Assembly: GCF_029543085.1 (NCBI RefSeq)
Contig: NZ_CP119967.1
Coordinates: forward strand, 1,142,501 to 1,206,500
Source: Pseudomonas sp. A34-9
GTDB taxonomy: Bacteria; Pseudomonadota; Gammaproteobacteria; Pseudomonadales; Pseudomonadaceae
Reading direction: 5' to 3'
DNA length: 64,000 nt
The notes beneath the pieces were generated by a model that did no database searches, was not told where the DNA came from, and saw only the letters and a list, made by a program, of their open reading frames with translations. A program made the translations under genes and the position numbers. Positions within the stretch are counted from its first letter, which is position 1; the number at the start of each line of letters is the position of its first letter. Shown here piece after piece: positions 29,287 through 40,666 of this stretch.

Positions 29287-30222
29287 ATGTCTGAGTTGAT
29301 TCTGCACCACTACCCGACCTCCCCCTTTGCCGAGAAGGCCCGCCTGCTGCTGGGTTTCAAAGGCTTGTCGTGGCGCTCGGTACACATCTCGCCGGTGATG
29401 CCGAAACCGGATCTGACCGCCCTGACCGGTGGCTACCGCAAGACCCCGGTTTTGCAAATTGGCGCTGACATCTATTGCGACACATCGTTAATCGCTCGGC
29501 GTCTGGAGCAGGAAAAGGCGTTGCCGGCGTTCTTCCCCGAAGGTCAGGAATTTACCGCTGCCAGTTTTGCCACGTGGGCTGACTCGGTGGTGTTTCAACA
29601 TGCGGTGAGCCTGGTGTTTCAGCCGGAATCGGTGGCGGTACGCTTCGCCAAGTTGCCGCCAGAAGCGATCAAGGCTTTTATTGCCGACCGCGCCGGTCTG
29701 TTCAGTGGTGGCAGCGCCACGCGTTTGTCTGCCGAACAAGCCAAGCATCAGTGGCCGACGATCATGGCGCGGCTGGAGCAGCAATTACAGCGCGAGCAAG
29801 GCGACTTCCTGTTCGGCGAACCGTCGATTGCCGACTTCGCATTGGCGCATCCCCTGTGGTTCCTCAAGGCCACGCATGTCACCGCTCCACTGGTGGATGA
29901 GTATCCGGCTGTTGCGGCCTGGTTGGGCCGAGTGCTGGGCTTTGGCCATGGCGCAGCCAGTGAGATGACGTCGCAAGAGGCGCTTGAGGTTGCACGCAAT
30001 GCGACACCGGCGGCATTGCCGGATGAGCAGTTTGTTGATCCGAATGGATTCAAGGCTGGCCAGCGGGTGGCAATCTCGGCGACGGATTACGGGGTTGATC
30101 CGGTGGTGGGCGAGTTACTGTTTGCCGGTAGCGAAGAGTTGATCATTCGTCGCGAAGACGAGCGTGGCGGTGTGGTGCATGTGCACTTTCCGCGTTTTGG
30201 TTTCCGTATCGAAGCCCGCTGA
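29287..30222 (+). CDS. Glutathione S-transferase family protein with C-terminal extension
   Basis: Thioredoxin-like N-terminal domain (LILHHYPTSPFAEKARLLLGFKGLSW, then KTPVLQIGADIYCDTSLIARRLE, which holds the cis-Pro and the glutathione-binding Asp-Thr/Ser), followed by a helical GST C-terminal domain to about residue 225. The last 80 residues form an extra region predicted as beta-rich (NGFKAGQRVAISATDYGVDPV...HVHFPRFGF). At 311 residues it is about 90 longer than ordinary GSTs. Substrate unknown. Confidence 0.87.
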   Translation: MSELILHHYPTSPFAEKARLLLGFKGLSWRSVHISPVMPKPDLTALTGGYRKTPVLQIGADIYCDTSLIARRLEQEKALPAFFPEGQEFTAASFATWADSVVFQHAVSLVFQPESVAVRFAKLPPEAIKAFIADRAGLFSGGSATRLSAEQAKHQWPTIMARLEQQLQREQGDFLFGEPSIADFALAHPLWFLKATHVTAPLVDEYPAVAAWLGRVLGFGHGAASEMTSQEALEVARNATPAALPDEQFVDPNGFKAGQRVAISATDYGVDPVVGELLFAGSEELIIRREDERGGVVHVHFPRFGFRIEAR

Positions 30223-30246
30223 TCTCTCAAGTCTGTAGCAAAACTT

Positions 30247-30336
30247 TGTAGGAGTGAGCCTGCTCGCGATAGCGGTGTGTCAATTGGCGGATTTATCGAC
30301 TGACACACCGCTATCGCGAGCAGGCTCACTCCTACA
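30247..30336. repeat. REP inverted pair, family B
   Basis: TGTAGGAGTGAGCCTGCTCG at 30247 and the opposed arm ending CACTCCTACA at 30336, two bases before the stop codon of the glutaredoxin-like gene. It lies between convergent genes. Confidence 0.87.
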
Positions 30337-30338
30337 GG

Positions 30339-30689
30339 TTACTTCAGGGCAGCGAGAATTTCGTCCGGGTCGAACCCGCGAATCAACGTACCGTTAACGT
30401 CAATCAGCGGAATCCCGCGCCCGCCCAATGCCTCATACGCCTTGCGCGCCTCGGCATCCTTCTCGATGTCGAACTCCTTGAAAGGAATGCCCTTGCTGTC
30501 GAGAAAGCGTTTGGTCTGCTTGCAGTAGCCGCACCAGTCGGTGGCGTAGAGCACGACGTTGGCCTGCGCACGGGTCTGCTCTGCCACCATTTGCGAGGGA
30601 TTGAACACCCGCTCGATCTTGCCCCAGTTCTGATAGACGACCACCACCAGCAGAACCAGTGCAACCTTCTTCAGCACATTGCCGAGCAT
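30339..30689 (-). CDS. Membrane-anchored glutaredoxin-like protein
   Basis: Thiol-disulfide oxidoreductase of 116 residues. One N-terminal membrane segment (residues 5-20, VLKKVALVLLVVVVYQ) precedes a glutaredoxin domain with the active site C53-G-Y-C56 and the cis-proline GIPLIDV. The start overlaps the ndpA stop by one base (TGATG), so the two are translated from one mRNA. Target protein unknown. Confidence 0.9.
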   Translation of the reverse strand: MLGNVLKKVALVLLVVVVYQNWGKIERVFNPSQMVAEQTRAQANVVLYATDWCGYCKQTKRFLDSKGIPFKEFDIEKDAEARKAYEALGGRGIPLIDVNGTLIRGFDPDEILAALK

Positions 30690-31693
30690 CAGTTACGGCG
30701 CTTCAGCTGATCGGTGAGAGACGTTGGCAGGCCCTTGATCACCAAGGTTCCAGCTTCTTCGTCGTACTCGATCTTCGAGCCCAGCAGATGAGCTTCAAAG
30801 CTGATCGACAGGCCCTCGGCGCGGCCGGTAAAGCGGCGGAATTGATTCAGGGTGCGTTTGTCCGCCGGAATCTCAGGCGACAGGCCATAGTCCTTGTTGC
30901 GGATGTGATCGTAGAAGGCCTTCGGGCGCTCCTCGTCAATCAGCTCGGACAGTTCTTCCAGGCCCATCGGCTCGCCGAGTTTGGCCTGGCTGCTGGCGTA
31001 ATCGACCAGGGTTTTGGTCTTCTCGCGGGCGGAGTCTTCCGGCAGGTCTTCGCTCTCGACGAAGTCACTGAAGGCCTTGAGCAGTGTGCGGGTCTCACCC
31101 GGGCCGTCGACGCCTTCCTGGCAGCCGATAAAGTCGCGGAAGTATTCCGAAACCTTTTTACCGTTCTTGCCCTTGATGAACGAGATGTACTGCTTGGACT
31201 GCTTGTTGTTCTGCCATTCGGAGACGTTGATCCGCGCCGCCAGGTGCAACTGGCCGAGGTCGAGGTGGCGCGACGGGGTCACGTCCAGCTCGTCGGTTAC
31301 AGCCACGCCTTCGCTGTGGTGTAGCAGGGCGATCGCCAGGTAATCGGTCATGCCTTGCTGATAGTGGGCGAACAGCACGTGGCCGCCCACCGACAGGTTC
31401 GATTCTTCCATCAGCTTTTGCAGGTGCTCGACGGCCACTTTACTGAACGCAGTGAAGTCCTTGCCGCCCTCCATGTATTCCTTCAGCCAGCCGCTGAACG
31501 GGAACGCTCCGGATTCCGGATGGAACAGGCCCCAGGCTTTGCCCTGTTTGGCGTTATAACTCTCGTTGAGGTCGGCGAGCATGTTTTCGATGGCAGCAGA
31601 CTCGGCCAGTTCGGTGTCACGGGCGTGCAGAACTGCGGGCGTGCCGTCGGGTTTTTTGTCGATCAGGTGGACGATGCAATGACGGATCGGCAT
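30689..31693 (-). CDS. ndpA: Nucleoid-associated protein NdpA/YejK
   Basis: DNA-binding nucleoid protein of the 37-kDa NdpA family. 334 residues starting [19 protein letters not shown]; a mid-region block is [21 protein letters not shown], and the conserved core [25 protein letters not shown] is followed by a basic C-terminus (LKRRN). Upstream gene of the glutaredoxin-like partner. A different nucleoid protein gene, HU, is divergently located 395 bases away. Confidence 0.93.
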   Translation of the reverse strand: MPIRHCIVHLIDKKPDGTPAVLHARDTELAESAAIENMLADLNESYNAKQGKAWGLFHPESGAFPFSGWLKEYMEGGKDFTAFSKVAVEHLQKLMEESNLSVGGHVLFAHYQQGMTDYLAIALLHHSEGVAVTDELDVTPSRHLDLGQLHLAARINVSEWQNNKQSKQYISFIKGKNGKKVSEYFRDFIGCQEGVDGPGETRTLLKAFSDFVESEDLPEDSAREKTKTLVDYASSQAKLGEPMGLEELSELIDEERPKAFYDHIRNKDYGLSPEIPADKRTLNQFRRFTGRAEGLSISFEAHLLGSKIEYDEEAGTLVIKGLPTSLTDQLKRRN

Positions 31694-32088
31694 GGGCTTC
31701 TCGGCTGTTGGAAGGGAGGAGGGCAGGCTCCCCCGAAAAAGCGCTCAGTGTACCGCAACCACTGGTTTTGGCGCGGGTTGTAGGGCAAAACCGGGGCGCA
31801 CGACCGGCCTTATGCAGTTATTTACCGATTTAGAGCAATAAAGCTGACCAAATGGGTAGCTAGAGGCGGATATTTCCCCGTCTCTGTGCTAGTTTTGCCC
31901 GGTCTTACGCGAAGTCACTGCGTTAAGCGTGCAATCAGCATTTGTCAGGTCGAACCAAACCCTGATTTCGGTATCTATAACCCGACTCGTCGTGGTTATC
32001 GCCGAGGGTGCCAGATCCAGAAGATCGGGCTCGATGGCTGACACTGCACTCTGCAATCCATATGAATTTGATAGGGAAGGAACACTAC
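31694..32088. other. Divergent intergenic region between ndpA and the HU gene
   Basis: About 395 bases with locally lower GC. It must contain the promoters of both genes. A TTGTCA at 31942 and a TATCTATAA at 31972 are visible but wrongly spaced for one promoter, so none is called. The 32008 upstream extension of the HU frame is not coding. Confidence 0.4.
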
Positions 32089-32370
32089 ATGGCTCTTACT
32101 AAAGACCAACTGATCGCCGACATCGCTGAAGCTATCGACGCGCCGAAAACCACCGCGCGTAACGCTCTGGACCAACTGGGCCAAATCGTTGCCGATCAGC
32201 TGGAAAACGGCGGCGAAATCACCTTGCCAGGTATCGGCAAGCTGAAAGTGACCGAGCGTCCTGCCCGCACTGGCCGTAACCCTTCGACTGGCGCTGCCAT
32301 CGAAATCCCTGCAAAGAAAGTGATCAAGCTGGTTGTGGCCAAAGGCCTGACCGACGCTGTGAACAAGTAA
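32089..32370 (+). CDS. HU-family histone-like DNA-binding protein
   Basis: Small basic nucleoid protein of 93 residues: MALTKDQLIADIAEAIDAPK, the central GEITLPGIGKLKV strand and the beta-arm signature ARTGRNPSTGAAIEIPAK that inserts into the DNA minor groove. The start at 32089 is preceded by AAGGAA; the longer frame from 32008 lacks any ribosome site. Followed by a strong terminator, so monocistronic. It is the MALTKDQ-type HU of pseudomonads rather than the HupB-like paralogue. Confidence 0.95.
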   Translation: MALTKDQLIADIAEAIDAPKTTARNALDQLGQIVADQLENGGEITLPGIGKLKVTERPARTGRNPSTGAAIEIPAKKVIKLVVAKGLTDAVNK

Positions 32371-32382
32371 GACGCAGCGATA

Positions 32383-32421
32383 AAAAACCGTGCACCGGAG
32401 CGATCCGGGCACGGTTTTTTT
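32383..32421 (+). terminator. Rho-independent terminator of the HU gene
   Basis: AAAACCGTGC...GCACGGTTTTTTT with an internal CCGG pairing extending the stem. Confidence 0.9.
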
Positions 32422-32454
32422 GTGCCTGCGATTTGGCGAGGCGTTACGCCGCCC

Positions 32455-32547
32455 TGTAGGAGCTGTCGAGTGAAACGAGGCTGCGATCTTTTGATCTTGT
32501 TCTTAAGGATCAAGATCAAAAGATCGCAGCGTGCCGCAGCTCCTACA
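32455..32547. repeat. REPIN-type palindrome, family A (diverged)
   Basis: The outer ends TGTAGGAGCTG and CAGCTCCTACA and the inner GCTGCGATCTTTTGATC are kept, but the left arm reads TCGAGTGAAACGAG where other copies have CCGAAG. It appears to be a decaying or variant copy. Confidence 0.75.
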
Positions 32548-32565
32548 GGTTCGCCGGTGCAGACG

Positions 32566-33585
32566 TTAGCGCGTCCAGCGCTCGCGGCGCCAGATCTGCT
32601 GCTCGGACTTGGTCTGGAACGTCCACGCCACGAAACGGCTTTGCTTCTGCCCCTGGGACATCTCCACCACCTGGCTTTCCAGCACGCCGGCCTTTTTCAG
32701 TGCGGTTTCGATAGCTGGCAGGTTCGAAGCTTTCGACACCAGCGTGCTGAACCACAGCACCTTATGCTGGAAGTTCGCGCTCTCGGCGATCAGTTGCGTC
32801 ACGAAGCGCGCTTCGCCGCCTTCACACCACAACTCCGCCGATTGCCCGCCGAAGTTCAACACCGGCAGTTTGCGCTTCGGATCGGCCTTGCCCAATGCGC
32901 GCCATTTGCGCTCGCTGCCCTTGGTCGCTTCGTCCATCGAAGCGTGGAACGGCGGATTGCACATGGTCAGGTCAAAGCGTTCGCCCGGCTCCAGCAGGCC
33001 GATCAGGATGTGCTTGCGGTTTTCCTGCTGGCGCAGCTGGATGACCTTGCTCAGATCGTTGGACTGGACGATGGCCTTGGCGGCCGCCGCGGCGGTCGGG
33101 TCGATCTCGGAGCCGAGGAAGTGCCAGCGGTATTCGCTGTTGCCGATCAGCGGATAAACGCAGTTGGCGCCCATGCCGATGTCCAGCACGTTGACGATCG
33201 CGCCACGCGGCACCTTGCCGTCGTTCATGCTCGCCAGCAAATCGGCGAGGAAATGCACGTAATCGGCGCGGCCTGGTACAGGCGGGCAGAGATAATCCGC
33301 CGGGATGTCCCAATGCTGAATGCCATAAAACGACTTGAGCAGCGCCCGGTTGAACACGCGCACCGCATCGGGACTGGCGAAGTCGATGCTTTCCTTGCCG
33401 TACGGGTTGGTGATCACAAACTTCGCCAGTTCCGGCGTGGTTTTGATCAGCGCCGGGAAGTCGTAACGACCCTGATGGCGATTGCGCGGGTGCAGACTGG
33501 CCTTTTCACGCGGCTCGGCGGTCTTGGCCGGGGTCGCGGAGTCAGGCTTCTTGCGCGCAGGTTTGGGTGTGCGGGGGGCGTTCAT
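32566..33585 (-). CDS. rlmF: RlmF, 23S rRNA (adenine-1618-N6)-methyltransferase
   Basis: SAM-dependent methyltransferase that modifies A1618 of 23S rRNA. The SAM-binding strand is [16 protein letters not shown], and the N6-adenine catalytic motif is CNPPFHAS. The first 35 residues are basic and Pro/Ala-rich, as often seen. The ATG at 33585 ([13 protein letters not shown]) was preferred over a start at 33648, whose extra residues come from spacer DNA. Length of 339 residues. Confidence 0.92.
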   Translation of the reverse strand: MNAPRTPKPARKKPDSATPAKTAEPREKASLHPRNRHQGRYDFPALIKTTPELAKFVITNPYGKESIDFASPDAVRVFNRALLKSFYGIQHWDIPADYLCPPVPGRADYVHFLADLLASMNDGKVPRGAIVNVLDIGMGANCVYPLIGNSEYRWHFLGSEIDPTAAAAAKAIVQSNDLSKVIQLRQQENRKHILIGLLEPGERFDLTMCNPPFHASMDEATKGSERKWRALGKADPKRKLPVLNFGGQSAELWCEGGEARFVTQLIAESANFQHKVLWFSTLVSKASNLPAIETALKKAGVLESQVVEMSQGQKQSRFVAWTFQTKSEQQIWRRERWTR

Positions 33586-33657
33586 GGGCGTGGTCGATTC
33601 GGGTATGGCTGAAAGTGGCGGGTATTGTCCCACATCTAAAGGCAACACCGTTCAAAC

Positions 33658-33747
33658 TGTAGGAGTGAGCCTGCTCGCGATGACGGAGTGTCAGTCTAAA
33701 AATCAGCTGACTGATCCACCGCTATCGCGAGCAGGCTCACTCCTACA
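33658..33747. repeat. REP inverted pair, family B
   Basis: TGTAGGAGTGAGCCTGCTCG at 33658, complement ending TCCTACA at 33747, upstream of rlmF and downstream of valS. Confidence 0.87.
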
Positions 33748-33769
33748 GAGGATTTGTGGTGATCTGGAA

Positions 33770-33805
33770 TAAAAAAGGGAGGCCACTTGGGCCTCCCTTT
33801 TTTAT
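33770..33805 (-). terminator. Rho-independent terminator of valS
   Basis: AAAAAAGGGAGGCC-cactt-GGGCCTCCCTTTTTT, with A and T runs on both sides. It ends 13 bases from the valS stop. Confidence 0.92.
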
Positions 33806-33817
33806 TGCGATTTGCCG

Positions 33818-36664
33818 TTACAGGCTGGCAATCCGCGCGTGCTGCTCGGCCAGTTTGCCCAAGGCTTGTTCAGCCTCGGCCAGTTTGGCGCGTTCTTTCT
33901 CGATGACTTCAGCCGGGGCCTTGTCAACGAAACCGGCGTTGGACAGTTTGCCGCCCACACGCTGGACTTCGCCCTGCAGGCGCAGGATTTCCTTGTCCAG
34001 ACGTGCCAGTTCAGCACCCTTGTCGATCAGACCGGCCATCGGCACCAGCACTTCCATCTCGCCAACAAGCGCGGTCGCGGACAGCGGTGCTTCTTCGCCA
34101 GCCGCCAGAACGGTGATCGATTCCAGACGTGCCAGCTTCTTCAGCAGCGCTTCGTTCTCGGTCAGGCGGCGCTGATCTTCAGCGCTGACGTTCTTCAGGT
34201 AGATTGGCAGTGGTTTGCCCGGGCCGATGTTCATTTCGCCACGGATGTTACGCGTGCCGAGCATCAGTTCCTTGAGCCATTCGATGTCGTTTTCGGCGGC
34301 CGGATCGATGCGCTCTTCGTTGGCCACGGGCCACGCTTGCAGCATGATCGTCTTGCCCTGAATGCCGGCCAGCGGCGCGATGCGCTGCCAGATTTCTTCA
34401 GTGATGAACGGCATGAACGGGTGCGCCAGACGCAGCGCCACTTCCAGCACGCGAACCAGCGTACGGCGAGTGCCGCGCTGACGTTCAACCGGCGCGTTCT
34501 CGTCCCACAGCACAGGCTTGGACAGTTCCAGGTACCAGTCGCAGTACTGGTTCCAGATGAACTCGTACAGCGCTTGCGCGGCGAGGTCGAAACGGAACTG
34601 ATCGAGTTGACGGGTCACTTCGGCTTCGGTGCGTTGCAGTTGCGAGATGATCCAGCGATCCGCCAGCGACAGCTCGTAGGCTTCGCCGTTCTGGCCGCAG
34701 TCTTCGCCCTTGTCCAGAACGTAACGCGCAGCGTTCCAGATCTTGTTGCAGAAGTTGCGATAGCCTTCGACGCGGCCCATGTCGAACTTGATGTCGCGAC
34801 CGGTCGAGGCCAGCGAGCAGAAGGTGAAGCGCAGGGCGTCGGTGCCGTAGCTGGCGATGCCGTCGGCGAACTCGTCGCGGGTCTGCTTCTCGATCTTCTT
34901 CGCCAGTTTCGGCTGCATCATGCCGGAGGTGCGTTTTTGCACCAGCTCTTCCAGCTCGATACCGTCGATGATGTCCAGCGGATCCAGGACGTTGCCCTTG
35001 GACTTGGACATCTTCTGGCCCTGGCCATCGCGCACCAGACCGTGCACGTACACGGTCTTGAACGGAACCTGCGGCGTGCCGTCCTCGTTCTTGATCAGAT
35101 GCATGGTCAGCATGATCATCCGGGCAACCCAGAAGAAAATGATGTCGAAGCCCGTCACCAGTACGTCGGTGGAGTGGAATTTCTTCAGGAACTCGGTCTG
35201 CTCAGGCCAGCCCAGGGTGGAGAAGGTCCACAGGCCGGAACTGAACCAGGTATCGAGTACGTCGTTATCTTGCTGCAGCGCGATGTCCGGGCCGAGGTTG
35301 TGCTTGGCACGCACTTCAGCTTCGTCGCGACCGACGTAGACCTTGCCCGACTCGTCGTACCAGGCCGGAATCCGGTGGCCCCACCACAGCTGACGGCTGA
35401 TGCACCAGTCCTGGATGTCACGCATCCACGAGAAGTACATGTTTTCGTATTGTTTCGGCACGAACTGGATGCGGCCGTCTTCAACAGCAGCAATCGCAGG
35501 CTCGGCCAGCGGTTTGGTCGACACATACCACTGGTCGGTCAGCCACGGCTCGATCACGGTGCCCGAGCGGTCGCCTTTCGGCACTTTCAGGTTGTGGTCG
35601 TCGACGCTGACCAGCAGGCCGGCGGCGTCGAACGCAGCCACGATCTGCTTGCGTGCTTCGAAACGCTCGAGACCGGCGTATTCAGCCGGGATCTGGCCGT
35701 CGATGCTTTCGTTCAGTGTGCCGTCGAGATTGAACACCTGTGCGGCTGGCAGCACGTTGGCGTTCTTGTCGAAGATGTTCATCAGCGGCAGGTTGTGGCG
35801 CTTGCCGACTTCGTAGTCGTTGAAATCGTGGGCCGGGGTGATTTTCACGCAGCCGGTGCCGAATTCAGGATCGCAGTAATCGTCGGCGATGATCGGGATG
35901 CGGCGGCCAACCAGTGGCAGCTCGACGAATTTGCCGATCAAGGCTTTGTAGCGCTCGTCGTTTGGGTTCACCGCGACGGCGGAGTCGCCGAGCATGGTTT
36001 CCGGGCGGGTGGTCGCGACGATCAGGAAATCGTTGCCTTCAGCGGTTTTCGCGCCGTCAGCCAGCGGGTATTTCAGGTTCCACAGGAAACCTTTCTCGTC
36101 GTGGTTTTCCACTTCGAGGTCGGAAATCGCCGTGTGCAGTTTGGTGTCCCAGTTGACCAGACGCTTGCCGCGGTAGATCAGACCGTCTTCGTGCAGACGC
36201 ACGAAGGCTTCTTTCACCGCTTCCGAGAGGCCGTCGTCCATGGTGAAGCGCTCACGGCTCCAGTCAACGGACGAGCCGAGGCGGCGGATCTGACGGCTGA
36301 TGTTGCCGCCGGACTGATCCTTCCACTCCCAGACTTTCTCGAGGAATTTTTCGCGGCCCAGGTCGTGACGGTTCTGGCCCTGGGCTTCGAGTTGACGCTC
36401 CACCAGCATCTGCGTGGCGATACCGGCGTGGTCGGTGCCCGGCTGCCACAGAGTGTTGCGACCCTGCATGCGGCGGAAACGGATCAGCGCGTCCATGATC
36501 GCGTTGTTGAAACCGTGGCCCATGTGCAGGCTGCCGGTGACGTTCGGCGGCGGGATCATGATGGTGTAGGAGTCGCCCGCGCCTTGCGGGGCGAAGTAGT
36601 TCTCGGACTCCCAGGTGTTGTACCAGGAAGTTTCAATGGCGTGCGGCTGGTAGGTCTTATCCAT
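33818..36664 (-). CDS. valS: Valyl-tRNA synthetase
   Basis: Class I aminoacyl-tRNA synthetase, 948 residues. The HIGH-type motif is HMGH at residues 47-50 ([18 protein letters not shown]), KMSKS is at about residue 550 ([14 protein letters not shown]), and the editing domain lies between. The C-terminal coiled coil (about residues 880-948, with [19 protein letters not shown]) is the tRNA-binding arm of ValRS. Gene order valS-hypothetical-holC-pepA follows the P. aeruginosa order. Confidence 0.98.
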   Translation of the reverse strand: MDKTYQPHAIETSWYNTWESENYFAPQGAGDSYTIMIPPPNVTGSLHMGHGFNNAIMDALIRFRRMQGRNTLWQPGTDHAGIATQMLVERQLEAQGQNRHDLGREKFLEKVWEWKDQSGGNISRQIRRLGSSVDWSRERFTMDDGLSEAVKEAFVRLHEDGLIYRGKRLVNWDTKLHTAISDLEVENHDEKGFLWNLKYPLADGAKTAEGNDFLIVATTRPETMLGDSAVAVNPNDERYKALIGKFVELPLVGRRIPIIADDYCDPEFGTGCVKITPAHDFNDYEVGKRHNLPLMNIFDKNANVLPAAQVFNLDGTLNESIDGQIPAEYAGLERFEARKQIVAAFDAAGLLVSVDDHNLKVPKGDRSGTVIEPWLTDQWYVSTKPLAEPAIAAVEDGRIQFVPKQYENMYFSWMRDIQDWCISRQLWWGHRIPAWYDESGKVYVGRDEAEVRAKHNLGPDIALQQDNDVLDTWFSSGLWTFSTLGWPEQTEFLKKFHSTDVLVTGFDIIFFWVARMIMLTMHLIKNEDGTPQVPFKTVYVHGLVRDGQGQKMSKSKGNVLDPLDIIDGIELEELVQKRTSGMMQPKLAKKIEKQTRDEFADGIASYGTDALRFTFCSLASTGRDIKFDMGRVEGYRNFCNKIWNAARYVLDKGEDCGQNGEAYELSLADRWIISQLQRTEAEVTRQLDQFRFDLAAQALYEFIWNQYCDWYLELSKPVLWDENAPVERQRGTRRTLVRVLEVALRLAHPFMPFITEEIWQRIAPLAGIQGKTIMLQAWPVANEERIDPAAENDIEWLKELMLGTRNIRGEMNIGPGKPLPIYLKNVSAEDQRRLTENEALLKKLARLESITVLAAGEEAPLSATALVGEMEVLVPMAGLIDKGAELARLDKEILRLQGEVQRVGGKLSNAGFVDKAPAEVIEKERAKLAEAEQALGKLAEQHARIASL

Positions 36665-36763
36665 GCGCGGCGGGACCCTATTGGCATTAATTCAGGAAAA
36701 GCCGACGAGTATAGCGGGGCATGGGGCCGAGGGCGAGCGGGGCGGGCCCGGAGGCCATCTAAA

Positions 36764-36849
36764 TGTAGGAGCTGCCGCAGGCTGCGATCCTTTGATCCTG
36801 TCTTTAAAAAACAAAGGTCAAAAGATCGCAGCCTGCGGCAGCTCCTACA
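36764..36849. repeat. REPIN-type palindrome, family A
   Basis: TGTAGGAGCTGCCGCAGGCT at 36764, complement ending CTCCTACA at 36849. It separates valS from the upstream hypothetical gene by occupying most of the gap. Confidence 0.85.
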
Positions 36850-36858
36850 TGGGGCGGG

Positions 36859-37251
36859 TTATTCGTATTGGCTGAGCAGCCGTTCCATGCGCGCGTCGAG
36901 GCGGCGTTTGATTTCGGTTTCGATGTGCGGGGCGAAGTCGTCGATCACGTCTTGCATGATCAATTGCGCGGCGGCGCGCAGTTCACTGTCCAGGTGGAGC
37001 AGGGCGTCCGGGCCTTTATTCGCAGGAGCCGCAGGTGGTGCGGCTGTCGGGGCTGGCGCGGGAGGTGGTTCGACAACGGCCGGCTCGGCGCCGACAGAAT
37101 CGAACAGCATCGGAATCTGTTCCTGTTCGCCGTCATCGACCGTATCGGTCAACAGTGGCGGTTGCAGGTTGTCGTCGCCGAGCAACTGGCGGATCGATTC
37201 GAGATCGTCCAGCAGATGCGCGGACTTTTGCTGCGGTTTCGGAGTGTCCAT
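36859..37251 (-). CDS. Hypothetical acidic protein in the holC operon
   Basis: A 130-residue product I do not recognise by function; a similar gene occurs at this spot in P. aeruginosa. It has an acidic N-terminal part (residues 10-55), a Pro/Ala linker (about 56-80, PPPAPAPTAAPPAAPA) and a C-terminal amphipathic helix region (LDSELRAAAQLIMQDVIDDF, then ETEIKRRLDARMERLLSQYE). It starts eight bases after the holC stop with a good coding pattern, so a link to DNA polymerase III chi or valS is conceivable but unproven. Confidence 0.85.
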   Translation of the reverse strand: MDTPKPQQKSAHLLDDLESIRQLLGDDNLQPPLLTDTVDDGEQEQIPMLFDSVGAEPAVVEPPPAPAPTAAPPAAPANKGPDALLHLDSELRAAAQLIMQDVIDDFAPHIETEIKRRLDARMERLLSQYE

Positions 37252-37259
37252 TGGAATGC

Positions 37260-37688
37260 TCAGAGTCGCTGTAAACGGTGATCTTGCAGAGGATAGCCCT
37301 GTTCGCGGTAGAAACGGAAACTCTCCCGCGCAGCCGCTCGAATCGTCGGATCTTCCACTACCACTTCCGCCACACGGGTGAATTTGCTGGCGAAGGCCGG
37401 GACTTTCAGGTCGAGATTGACCAGCAAATCCTGATGCTGGCCGCAGTCGTCACCCAGCCCCAGCACAATCAAACTGTCCGGTTCGCTTTCAGCCGGGCCG
37501 TGAGGCACGAACGTTTCGCCCTTGAATGCCCACAGGCGCGCATCGAGATCGTCGCGCTGAGCTGCGTCGCTGCAGTGCAGGTAGATGCGGTGACCCATGC
37601 GCCAGGCTTTCTCGGTGAGTTTGCAGGCAAAGTCCAGGCGAGCCGAAGGGTCGGCGCTGGGCAGGATATAAAAGTCGACTTTGGTCAT
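37260..37688 (-). CDS. holC: HolC, DNA polymerase III chi subunit
   Basis: Clamp-loader accessory subunit that contacts single-strand DNA-binding protein. 142 residues with the family start MTKVDFYILPSADPSARLDFACKL, central AWRMGHRIYLHCSD and C-terminal FRFYREQGYPLQDH. It lies 57 bases after pepA, with a 10-bp-stem hairpin in between. Confidence 0.95.
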   Translation of the reverse strand: MTKVDFYILPSADPSARLDFACKLTEKAWRMGHRIYLHCSDAAQRDDLDARLWAFKGETFVPHGPAESEPDSLIVLGLGDDCGQHQDLLVNLDLKVPAFASKFTRVAEVVVEDPTIRAAARESFRFYREQGYPLQDHRLQRL

Positions 37689-37707
37689 TGCGGTTCCAGA
37701 GCAGCAA

Positions 37708-37733
37708 GCGGCGTCATCCGAAAATGACGCCGC
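37708..37733. repeat. 10-bp-stem hairpin between pepA and holC
   Basis: GCGGCGTCAT-ccgaaa-ATGACGCCGC is a perfect stem. No T tract follows on the minus strand, so it could attenuate or stabilise the mRNA rather than end it. Confidence 0.6.
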
Positions 37734-37745
37734 CCATCAGCGGGT

Positions 37746-39544
<1,799 letters not shown>

Positions 39545-40666
39545 TTGATCGTCTTCCGTTATCTGTCCCGCGAAGTCCTGTTGACCCTCAGTGCCGTGAG
39601 TGCCGTGCTGCTGGTCATCATCATGAGCGGTCGCTTCATCAAATACCTCGCTCAGGCCGCTGCCGGTCAGCTCGATCCGGGCTCCCTGTTCCTGATCATG
39701 GGGTTCCGTCTGCCGGGGTTCCTGCAACTGATTCTGCCGCTGGGCCTGTTCCTCGGGATCCTGCTGGCCTACGGTCGTCTGTATCTCGAAAGCGAGATGA
39801 CCGTGCTCTCGGCCACCGGCATGAGCCAGCAGAAACTGTTTCGCATGACCCTGTTTCCGGCGACGCTGGTCGCGCTGGTGGTGGCATGGCTGAGCCTCGG
39901 GCTGGCCCCGCAAGGCGCCAACCAGTTCCAGTTGCTGCTCAACAAGCAGGACGCCCTGACCGAATTCGACACTCTCGAGCCAGGTCGATTCCAGGCTTTG
40001 CGTGACGGCACTCGGGTGACGTACACCGAAACGTTGAGCGACGATCGCGTCAATCTGGGCAGTGTATTCATTTCGCAGAAAAACCTCGGCGCCGATCAAA
40101 AGGATCGCGGGATTTCCGTACTGGTGGCCGAAAAGGGCCGTCAGGAAATGCGCCCCGACGGCAATCGCTACCTGATCCTTGATAACGGTTACCGCTACGA
40201 CGGCAGCCCGGGTCAGGCCGATTACCGCGCCATTCATTACGAAACCTACGGGGTGCTGTTGCCCAAGCCGGATGTCAGCGAAGAAGTCACCGACCGTGAC
40301 GCCATGCCGACCTCGGCACTGCTGGGCAGTGATGACATCCGCTCCAAAACCGAACTGCAATGGCGTTTGTCCCTGCCGCTGCTGGTGTTTATCGTGACCT
40401 TGATGGCGGTGCCGCTGTCGCGAGTCAATCCGCGCCAAGGGCGTTTCCTCAAGCTGCTGCCGGCGATTCTTCTTTATATGGCTTACCTGACCATCCTGAT
40501 TGCCGCCCGCGGCGCCCTTGAAAAAGGCAAGATCCCGCCGGCCCTCGGCTTATGGTGGGTGCATGCGATCTTCCTGTTCATCGGTCTCGGCCTGCTCTAT
40601 TGGGAGCCGCTGCGCCTGAAGATGGCCAGCCGTCGCGCTGCTGCACTGGAGGTGGCCCGTGGTTAA
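39545..40666 (+). CDS. lptF: LptF, LPS export ABC transporter permease
   Basis: Inner-membrane subunit of the LptB2FG complex that extracts lipopolysaccharide. 373 residues with three N-terminal and three C-terminal membrane segments around a periplasmic beta-jellyroll domain. The likely start is the TTG at 39545, giving (M)IVFRYLSREVLLTLS, with GGAG seven bases upstream; a GTG at 39536 is an alternative. It overlaps lptG by eight bases. Confidence 0.94.
   Translation: MIVFRYLSREVLLTLSAVSAVLLVIIMSGRFIKYLAQAAAGQLDPGSLFLIMGFRLPGFLQLILPLGLFLGILLAYGRLYLESEMTVLSATGMSQQKLFRMTLFPATLVALVVAWLSLGLAPQGANQFQLLLNKQDALTEFDTLEPGRFQALRDGTRVTYTETLSDDRVNLGSVFISQKNLGADQKDRGISVLVAEKGRQEMRPDGNRYLILDNGYRYDGSPGQADYRAIHYETYGVLLPKPDVSEEVTDRDAMPTSALLGSDDIRSKTELQWRLSLPLLVFIVTLMAVPLSRVNPRQGRFLKLLPAILLYMAYLTILIAARGALEKGKIPPALGLWWVHAIFLFIGLGLLYWEPLRLKMASRRAAALEVARG

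Noticed and set aside
33812..37381. 1189-codon frame on the plus strand opposite valS
   Set aside because: Antisense shadow of valS and its neighbours; it even runs through a REPIN and a terminator region.
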